Origin: Limnanthes douglasii subsp. nivea
Lineage: Eukaryota; Streptophyta; Magnoliopsida; Brassicales; Limnanthaceae
DNA: 64,000 nucleotides
Direction of reading: 5' to 3'
NCBI GenBank assembly: GCA_036936605.1
Contig: JAUPFV010000001.1
Span: forward strand, 76,279,910-76,343,909
Of the stretch, positions 56,485 through 64,000 are shown piece by piece. Made by a program: the position numbers and the translations under genes. The notes under the pieces are model-generated. The model was not told the DNA's origin and made no database searches. It saw only the letters and a program-made list of their open reading frames with translations. How positions within the stretch are numbered: the first letter of the stretch is position 1; every line of letters begins with the position of its first letter.

Positions 56485-57842
56485 TCAAGTAAGCCAACGA
56501 CTTACTTGTCGATTCTTTCGTGCAAGAGAAATCTTCAGCCTTTTGTTTTCTACCGAGTATCTGTATTTTCCATTGGTTCCCTTCTTAACATATTTCATCC
56601 TCTTAAATAAAATATTACAATCGCTTGCCTTGTAAACTTTCATCCTCTTCGTCCGAGTACTTGATGTGCCCTCTTTCTCGGGCATATTTTTATTCTGATC
56701 CATCCACCCCTGCAACTGTTGCCCGTAATCCTCATCCACTCCCCGGTAATCAACTGTTCCAGATCCCTGCCAAATCTCCATCTTACCTGTTTTCCCTCCA
56801 CTACAATACTTGGCCCGCTTCCCTCTTCTACCGATCATCGTCTTTTTCCTTTTGCTTGTCAGCTTCCTACGTGACCCTGCCCCAGTCTCTCCCGACCCGA
56901 ATGCCATTTTTTCAGCTTCTGTTAACTTTACCTCTCCTTCCAATACCTGCAACACGCAACATGTAAGTTCAAACAAACAGCCCACACGCACGTATACGAC
57001 GCGTATTATTCGAATGAAGCACCACTATGACGCAAATCATGTTATGCTTGAGTTCTCATCTCGCAACGCGATTCATATAACCGTTTGCTTCACACGCGAG
57101 TCACTTTCTACCTCCAATGCGATTCGATCTCCTATCAACAACATCTGACGATGCATGCAGTGCAGACGTTGTTGTTGGTTTTTTTAACTCTTGAAGCATA
57201 TCGCGCGAGTCTCTTAAAAGAGTATCAAAAGCTTCGCAACGTCGGTTACCGATTCCTCACTCCTCACTCCTATCATTTGTTGCTATTTCTATTGCTTCCT
57301 GTATCAAAACAGACAGTAGTTATTTAATTGTATATGCTAAAACATGGCTACCTTTCATAATCTGTTATTTCTACCTTTATCATCGCATTTGAAACAACCT
57401 TTTGGTTTGACGGCCCACTTTTCCTTGCCCTTGGACACAATAAATATTTCTGCATCATTGGAAACTGGTTCTCCGCACCATCGACAAATCTTCCAAGGAA
57501 AGCCCCTGTTCTGTTCATCGCCATTTCCTCCGTTCCGTGTTTAAGACCAGAGATGGCTTTAACATCGTTTGTGGTCAGTTTAACCCTCTTCGAACCTATT
57601 CTAAAACACTTATTCTTTACAGAATATCTCTTTATAATCTCCTCTATAACTTTGTTAAACTTGTTCTTTGGCAGATCTTCGTTCCTTAGCATGAAGGAAG
57701 TTTTGAGCAAAGTATAGAATGACGTATTCTTCGTAGCCTCGATATGCTCCTCAGCCACTATGTCTTTCTGCAACAAATTTAATATGCTTACCAAACCAGA
57801 CTTGTAAAAAGTGCCTTTGCCCATAGCAGAACCTGTACGCAC
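56485..57842 (-). pseudogene. Transposon-associated gene remnant (DUF1985-like N-terminal region?)
   Basis: Two exon-like blocks. 57842-57348: helical region with KNTSFYTLLKTSFMLRNED, IIKRYSVKNKCFRIG, KLTTNDVKAISGLKHG, which follows the pattern of N-terminal regions (DUF1985-like or plant mobile domain-like) of Ulp1-linked transposon genes. It is preceded by a 3' splice site (GTACAG near 57833). 56948-56485: preceded by TTGCAG, then a strongly basic stretch (RRKLTSKRKKTMIGRRGKRAK) suggesting nuclear localisation, and a C-terminus rich in Lys and Arg. The intervening 400 bp may be an intron. Function unknown; no protease block was found downstream, where an IGPS scrap begins at once. Confidence 0.35.
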
Positions 57843-57956
57843 AAAAGAACACCCATGTCAGATTTTAGCAATGCATATCTCCTCGTAGAACTATGTGCTT
57901 ACAGAACTCATTATAAACCCAACATTAATGAGTCAACAAACACAACGCGTGATAGA

Positions 57957-58131
57957 CCAAACACATAGAGAAATAAAATATTAACCTTTATGGATGCATT
58001 TATAGGGTATCATCATATGATAGGTCTAGTGGCAGACTTAGTACCTAGGGCATCATCATTCTCCTAGAGGTAGACCTAACACATAGAGAAATAAAATATT
58101 GACCTTTATGGATGCATTTATAGAGTATAAT
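57957..58131. repeat. Tandem ~115-bp duplication
   Basis: ACACATAGAGAAATAAAATATT and GGATGCATTTATAG segments occur at 57964 and again at 58079. Between them is the 75-bp GATAGGTCTAGTGGCAGAC sequence that recurs at 62534. Confidence 0.75.
58019..58093. repeat. 75-bp direct repeat (left)
   Basis: GATAGGTCTAGTGGCAGAC ... GTAGACCTAACACATAG, almost identical to 62534-62605. Confidence 0.85.
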
Positions 58132-58263
58132 CAAATTCAGATGACTATGAAGAAACAACTCCTAAGGAAACTACTTCAAAACCCATTTTTCCTTAGCATA
58201 CAAGATGAATGATGTTAGTCATGCAGAATCTACATTGCCTTTTTTAGAATAGCTCAATATTCC

Positions 58264-58595
58264 AAAAACCTAAATAAAGAAGTGAAAAAAGAAAATTTGG
58301 ATTTGATTGAAGAAAAAAGAGTTAGAGCTCACCTGAATATGATTCATTATCAGACTCTTATGAGTAGTAAATATAGTTCAAAGGTTAAAAGAAAGTATTT
58401 CAAGGTGGGTGATAAAGTTTTAAGGAAGGTATTCCTTTATACTAAGAAAAATAGACTCGGTAAGATGGCCCCAAATTATAAAGGTCCTTACATGGTTGTG
58501 AAAAAATATAGCCAGGTTCTTATCGCCTTTGTGACCATCATGGGAGGATGCTTCAATATCCTTGGAATATACAGCATCTAAAATTGTATTGGGTG
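58264..58595 (+). pseudogene. Ty3 (Tat-type) integrase C-terminal end
   Basis: NLDLIEEKRVRAHLNM, FKVGDKVLRKVF, LGKMAPNYKGPYMVV, then after a frameshift near 58512 RLCDHHGRMLQYPWNIQHLK in another frame to a stop. This matches the tail of Ty3 integrase (the D/GDLVLR...G.L.P.WEGPY.V pattern). The catalytic core is absent, so only the 3' part of an element is present. It is followed downstream by the antisense ORF, polypurine tract and LTR expected for this lineage. Confidence 0.8.
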
Positions 58596-58599
58596 TAAC

Positions 58600-59226
58600 C
58601 GTATTTTGAAATTGTTCTTTTTTGAATAATTGGCACACTCTTTCCTACCTTGTTGGCCCAGGGAAGTTTTAATGAGGTGTTAGGTAAATATTTGAAGCTA
58701 TCAATAAAAGTAGTGTTTGGCCAATGGTTGTTTACGTACGTTTCTTTAAATTATTTTGGTAACTAGTCAAAGTCTGATCATCTTTGAAGTTGACCAAGAG
58801 TAATTATTCGTTGAATACACATTTTGAAGAGACAAACATATTCGAAGTGTTATGTTCTCTAAACGCACTATAATATTTGAAGTGCTACATTCTCTAAAAG
58901 CAGTATTATATTCAAAGTGTTATGTTCTACAAATGCACTATAATATTCGAGGTGTTATGTTCTCTAAATGCACCGTATTATTCGCAGTTTCACACACCAG
59001 TAAAGTATTCTCACTTCGACATATAGTTGTTTAGTTATGATATGAGTTATATTTAGAAGTGAACATAATTTATAAGGTTATTAAATTGAGAGGAGAAACT
59101 AAACCTTGTTGCATTAAATTTAATCTGATGATAGTAAAATATGTTTTTAAAATTCCAAGTAAAAAGCCACAAAAAACAAGTCTTTCTACAATAATTAAAT
59201 GACAACTACAAAAAAAGATAGCAAAA
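58600..59226. other. Element spacer with AT-rich repeats
   Basis: Between integrase stop and the end of the antisense ORF. About four direct copies of GTGTTATGTTCTCTAAA(T/C)GCAC at 58840-58990. No gene. Confidence 0.55.
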
Positions 59227-62200
59227 TTATTTGTTCTCGGAGCTTTCTTCAGAAGATTCCCCTTGTTTAGAAGCGCTTTCCTCAGATTCTGATGAAGAGA
59301 TGAGAATAGGATCAAAAGCTTCGCTTGACAAAATTTCAATATGAATCTGTTCCCAAGAGTTAGAGAGGTTAGCCTTAGGAAATATGGCATGAATGTTGCG
59401 AAGAAGATTAATAGATCTCTGCTCTTCGATATTTTTGATGGCTGCTAGCATGTCTTTTCCATATCCGTTCTCAGCAGCAAAGACAACTCGCCATTTCTCT
59501 CTATTGAATTAAGTTTTGAGAGCATCCATATCCTCTCTGAATTTTGTATTCCATCCTCAATCTTGTTAAGTGAAAGTTGAAGTTCATCAGATTTTTTATT
59601 CTTTGTATCTAATTTTTCAGAGTGCTTAGATTTTAGCTGATCTGTTTCATGTTGATGAGAAGTATTGAGCTCTTCATTTTTTTTGATGAACTGATCTGAG
59701 GTGATTCGTGAGATAGAGAAACCCTTTGATGAGTTCTGATTTGGCCATTTGAAATCCATGAAATTGTTTCTCTATGAGGCCACTAAAGATATCTCCCATT
59801 CTTTTTTTATTAACAGTAAAAAAAATTATAGCGAACCATATCTTTTGCCATATGCTCTAACTGACTTCGAGAAGATTGGATTTCTTGGATTAATTTTTGT
59901 GTTGTAGCTCCAATATTTGCAAAGGGTTGAAGAGCAAGTGCAACTTCTTCGGATGGCTCATCGGCAGGAAAGACCATTGGACTATAAGAAAGTATAAGAG
60001 CATTGGAGGATAGAGGCAAAGAGACCTCTGGTGAAGTTACTTTGGGAGGAAAAGAAGTAGACCTTTTACCCAAGTTTTGCATTTGATCCTGAAGATCTTG
60101 AATGAAATGATCTTTATCTCTAACGATCTCTTGATATTGATCGAAGTTGATGAAACTATCAAGATCAAAGTTATCATCACCTTGATCATTTTCTGCAGTA
60201 GTATATCCTTGTTGAGTTCCTTCCTCTTAAAACACTTGCTTCATTTCTTTCTGTTGGTTCTCAACAACAACGATTTCATCAGCATCGGAAGGTACCTCTT
60301 GAACGACTTGAACAACTTTCTTTTTTGCTTTCTTCTGAGGGGTTGTTTTAGCTGTGCTCTTATTTTTTGTTGCAGCAACAGTCTTTTTCCTTTTTGGATA
60401 AGGCTCACCTTTTACTCATTCTTCAATAGCTGGGAGGTTTTTTTTCTGATGTTTTTCTCTTCGAAATTTTTGGTATCGGGCCTTCTGAAGAGCTAACACC
60501 AGATGTGCTAGTCGCTTTTTTATTCTTTTTCGCCTTCTTTTTTAGGGAAGATGGTTATCCGATTAGTTTCGAACATACAAAAAGACATTGCAATCAAGGG
60601 TCATTAGCCTTTTGACAACATATAGAGGATTGGGGGCCTCTATTAGATTCTCAGGGAGAAAAACTCTCATATTGATTCTCCATAGGAGACTATTGATAAA
60701 TTTGATAGGTTGAAAGGCTATGTGAAATACATTGTCCCATTATTTCTCAGTCCAGGCTACAAGTTTAACAAAAATATCTTTCACATTTTTTCGACGAAGC
60801 TTGTAGCGCCTCAAAATTTCTGGATATAACACAAGATTTGATGAAAAATAAGTATAATATTAATTAGAGATATGATTCCAACACTAAAATAAAATAATTA
60901 TATTTAATCCTCAAGACGAGGTTCGACTTTGATGGATTGGCTTCAGAAATTTCTTTACCATTTTCCAAAGCTCCTACGATGAAGACAAATATTTGTTTCC
61001 AAATTTGTATGCTTCCAACAAATCATCGATGATCTTGAAGTCATCATCAAATGTTAGATAATAAAGTAGAAGTACCGGTCCTTTTGAAAATTTGGTCAAG
61101 GAGATGAAGTCTTCGATCCAGAGGGGAATTTTGGCCAACCGAGAAGCCATAATCACAGAGAGTAAAGTGAACCACTGATTGGCTATCACTTACAGATGCA
61201 GAATTGTGAAGTATTCTACTATCATGGGGTCTAGTGGAAATCGAAGACCCCAATTGATAATTTCTGGTTAGACTACCAGTTCACCTTCTTTGCAGTCCAA
61301 ATGGGTCTCTTCTTCTTCTTTGGGTAGACGAAGTATAATGTTGTCTTCCATTCTCCATTATTTTTTTGAGTCCATCTTCTTGGTTATCTTAGTAATATAT
61401 GTAAGCAACATTCTTCAGTGCTAAGATATACCGTGCATCAAGAGGTTTTACGTTTTCACTGACTAATGCGGCTAGCTCGTCGGAAATTTTTACATGAGAT
61501 TTCTTTTTTCTTATCCTAAGTGTTTTTACTTTTGGAAGATCTATCGTTATTTCACTATCTCTTTCTTTTGAGGTATCTTCTTCTGTATTAGCTTCGATAT
61601 TTGATTGTGTGGCTTCAGAATCCGTTTCTTCCTCGGATGCCTCATCTACGAGTCGAGGTGGATTACTTGAGGGATTTTGTTGAGACTCTGTTGCAGCCTC
61701 AACAATATCCCTCAGGGGAGGAGAAGAGGATGATGGATTTGATGTTAGCTCAGTCTCGTCACCTATGGCTATGAAGGTTTTTCTTTTTGAAGTTTGAGGA
61801 AGTTGAGTTCTTGTATGAACTAAAAAATGTTTCCTTACGTACCGGACAAGGGGGCTCGAAATTAACCGAGGAATTAGTTCCTTTTGATATTCTTGAAGAA
61901 GATTTAACTTGGAGTACCTTGCGGTTGATTCAAGGATTCTAACTTGCAGAAAGAATTCAAGGCGATGACTTATCTAGAGGGGGTGAAATTCAAGGGGTCT
62001 TTAGTTTTTGAGTTTTGGATAACTGACTCTCTTCTGCAAGAGAAGCATTTGAATAGGAAAGAGGAGTATTATTAGGATCGAAGTTGCCGTAATATATTAT
62101 CTCTGTAGACAAACTATGGGGAGCGTTGCTTATTAATCCAGCTGCTCTATATTTATCTGGCTTTTTGCATACAAAAGTAGTTGTATGGTCCGAAATCTTT

Positions 62201-62230
62201 ATTGTATGATTTTAGAGAGCTAGGTTTTCT
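59227..62230 (-). pseudogene. Tat-element antisense ORF, broken
   Basis: About 3 kb of minus-strand sequence reads as one protein with a few stops and shifts. Order from its N-terminus: ISDHTTTFVCKKPDKYRAAG (62180), an acidic stretch near 61640 (EEETDSEATQSN), KVKTLRIRKKKSHVKISDEL (61500), a helical region with WFTLLSVIMASRLAKIPLW (61180) and GPVLLLYYLTFDDDFKIIDD, a Lys-rich nuclear-type segment near 60520-60310, a coiled-coil-like charged region 59750-59520, and an acidic tail SSESEESASKQGESSEESSE ending at 59227. Tat-lineage Ty3 elements are known to carry an antisense ORF between pol and the 3' LTR; position, orientation and size agree. Its function is unknown. Confidence 0.6.
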
Positions 62231-62533
62231 GGGAATTTTGGATTTGGATCTTTTAGTTTTCGGATGCTTTCTCATAAACCAGTTGAAGATTAAACGGAAA
62301 ATTTGAGTTTTTCGGTGACAGTAGCCAGCAGATTGAAAAAGCAGATGAAGGTAGCCAAAGATTACTTAATATTTGCAGTTTCTCTCTCAAGAAATTAAGT
62401 TTATATATCAAAAAATGGTTCACAGAAGTATTTATAGGCAGATAAAAAGAGTATTGAGAAGTATATAAGTAGAGAAAGTAATTTGACAGAATTTGAAACG
62501 ATTGCTTAAAGAAAGATTTAACACATCCCATAT

Positions 62534-62605
62534 GATAGGTCTAGTGGCAGACCTAGTACCTAGGGCATCATCATTCTCCTAGAGGTAGACCTAACACATA
62601 GGGAG
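62534..62605. repeat. 75-bp direct repeat (right)
   Basis: Partner of 58019-58093. It lies between the antisense ORF and the polypurine tract. Confidence 0.85.
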
Positions 62606-62804
62606 CCATCATCTATTCGATCTCTGCTTCGAACCATTATGACTGGTGGAAATAAATGATTTCATATTAAATAATTCGAGATAATGAATTAGAAATATGA
62701 AAACAACAAAATTGAAACAGCTCTAATCCTAGATAAAGAGATTTATCTCTACTTATAAAGATTTTCGAAGTTAATTAGTTCTCATTCATTAACTTTCATA
62801 AGAA

Positions 62805-62814
62805 CTAAGGGGGC
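62805..62814 (+). promoter_or_regulatory. Polypurine tract of Tat element
   Basis: CTAAGGGGGC three bases before the LTR start TGATAAGG. Normal position for plus-strand priming. Confidence 0.65.
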
Positions 62815-62817
62815 TAT

Positions 62818-63140
62818 TGATAAGGAAATAGAACTTGGGGATCAAAATGTAAATAAATAAAACCTCGTATGATAAATTGTATAGTTAAAAGAAAGATTTA
62901 GAGCTTTATGAATATGTGAGGGACTAATGTGAAATTTTACCATTTATATAACCGATTCTGAAATGTTTAAGTCCTTGTGCCTATATATACTAGCCAAGAT
63001 TGAACTGAGAAAGAATTCTCACACTTGAGACAATCAACTTTCACTTCTTGACTTGCTCTCTCTGTAAATTACTTCTCCAAAAATCTCTCAACTTCTTTTT
63101 ACTTACTCAATTACTTTACAAACCATAAATTATACTCTTC
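62818..63140 (+). repeat. 3' LTR of Tat-type element
   Basis: Starts TGATAAGGAAATAG after the polypurine tract. A TATA-like CTATATATAC is near 62981. The right border is uncertain: an ending ..CTTCA near 63140 fits, after which MULE-related sequence begins. No partner LTR is in the window. Confidence 0.6.
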
Positions 63141-63214
63141 ATGGTAGACGTTATTCTAGAAAGACAGTGCAGATATCAGACTTTTTTTAAAGAAATATAT
63201 GGTAAATAGGATAA

Positions 63215-63545
63215 TTAGAAATTAGTAAGACGTGATTTGATCTCAGAATTAGTTATCAACGGTGATTTATGGCTGGAAAGTTTATCGTTCAACCGATGCT
63301 TACTATGTAAGTTAAATTGCTTCAAGAGTCATCCGGGTAGTCGTTATTGGATGACATTTTCCGATATTTGATTAGTTTTATCCCCTCGATATCAATGTTT
63401 TGTATACTATATATCTCTACAAGCTAGTTTAATGTAACCACCAATACGAGGCCATCCAACTGTTTGTTCAACAATTATTATAGATATTAGAATCATTTTT
63501 GTTCACAGAAACCACTTCGTATATGTAATTATATCAACAACAAAT
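63215..63545 (+). pseudogene. MULE OTU-domain relic
   Basis: Second, more decayed copy of the OTU protease part seen at 3390-3700: VRRDLISEL, KLNCF, SRYWMTFSDI, SPRYQCFVYYISL and FVHRNHFV follow in order, with stops at the ends of several segments. It retains Trp where the first copy has a stop at 3525. The part containing the catalytic Cys is missing, cut off by the Tat LTR. Confidence 0.7.
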
Positions 63546-64000
63546 TGTATATTAATATATATGTAAGGGTGTATTTTCTTTCTAATTCGTATATTCAACT
63601 GTACAGATTACTATCTGAAAGAAGCTAAATATGAGGTGCAATTATAGCAAATTCGTTGTAAAAAATCCCTTAACTAAATCAAGTGATCATAAATTCAAGC
63701 CTCCAGTAGCCTAGTAAACCCACATATACCACCAAAAGTATGTACTAAACTCTTTCCATATGTATGATATAACTGGGCTAAAATGTGTTGAGCATAGTTA
63801 TACATATCCAACATTTGGTACTGGTGGATAGATTGTACGTAGTCTAGCGAAATAGTATACCTGTTTTGTTTGCAACTATCGTATTACCTAACACATATAA
63901 GAAGTAAGACCAAGTAGCATAATCAGAACATTCATCAATAACAGCGTTATCCTGATATCACTTGGCGGAAAAAAGTAGCCCACAACCATGCCAGAGTAAT
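63546..64000. other. AT-rich right edge, no gene seen
   Basis: No coding signal or repeat recognised. Confidence 0.4.

Noticed and set aside
56625..57148. Plus-strand Pro/Ser-rich frames, which could suggest a secreted protein
   Set aside because: Opposite strand to a better-supported basic reading with splice sites; composition follows from the Lys/Arg codons of the other strand.
60077..60496. Plus-strand Phe/Leu-rich frame resembling a membrane protein
   Set aside because: It is the complement of the Lys/Glu-rich antisense ORF of the Tat element.

Overview
This window is nuclear DNA of a flowering plant, most likely a eudicot. It is AT-rich and has spliced genes with GT-AG introns. It contains plant-type LTR retrotransposons (Copia, and Ty3 of the Tat type), Mutator-like and Ulp1-carrying DNA transposon genes, nuclear tRNA genes, and three recognisable plant host genes: chloroplast-targeted indole-3-glycerol phosphate synthase (IGPS), a Rubisco-LSMT-like SET methyltransferase, and a Rho GDP-dissociation inhibitor. 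The species cannot be named from the sequence. It reads as a repeat-dominated region, and no host protein gene is complete and undamaged inside the window.

The main architecture appears to be a tandem duplication of a head-to-head gene pair, IGPS on the minus strand and LSMT-like on the plus strand, later filled with transposons. Copy 1 has IGPS exon 1 at 51-209 (running off the left edge) and the LSMT-like gene at 7.7-13.9 kb. Copy 2 has IGPS at 28.6-33.8 kb and an LSMT-like 5' stub at 39.19-39.28 kb. Traces of a third copy lie at 56.2-56.4 kb. The first 260 bases of the window equal 33601-33860 base for base.

Region by region: 0.4-5.0 kb is a decayed Mutator-like element (FAR1/MULE transposase, SWIM finger, OTU protease) with short-motif arrays. 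5.3-6.5 kb has two convergent copies of a small SANT-like gene. 6.8-7.3 kb is a plant-mobile-domain-like remnant. 7.7-13.9 kb is the LSMT-like gene, truncated before its catalytic end and interrupted by a 4.4-kb Copia element. A tRNA-Gly gene is at 14.1 kb. 16.7-21.4 kb is a second Copia element. 21.4-24.6 kb is a Ulp1-protease gene remnant riddled with TCTC(A/G)CAT repeats. 24.65-28.6 kb is the first copy of a composite repeat made of a Ty3 remnant, an antisense Copia remnant and a fold-back. 28.6-33.8 kb is the IGPS pseudogene, carrying the last three exons of a RhoGDI gene and a tRNA gene inside intron 3.

Farther right: 34-35.1 kb is a small DNA transposon in the IGPS upstream region that copy 1 lacks. 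35.3-39.3 kb holds an IGPS exon-3 scrap, composite repeat copy 2 and the LSMT stub. 39.7-44.5 kb is a third Copia element, a sister of the second. 47.2-50.7 kb is a truncated Ty3 gag-pol. 51.5-56.1 kb is composite repeat copy 3. 56.3 kb is an IGPS exon-7 scrap. 56.5-57.8 kb is a transposon-associated gene remnant. 58.2-63.1 kb is the 3' end of a Tat-type Ty3 element with integrase C-terminus, a long antisense ORF, polypurine tract and 3' LTR. 63.2-63.5 kb is another MULE OTU relic.

No coherent new defence or metabolic system is evident. The points most worth checking are the duplicated IGPS/LSMT pair, the RhoGDI piece lodged in an IGPS intron between 174-bp direct repeats, the triplicated composite repeat whose fold-back abuts an IGPS exon, the Tat antisense ORF, and the habit of these DNA transposons of carrying private arrays of short motifs.
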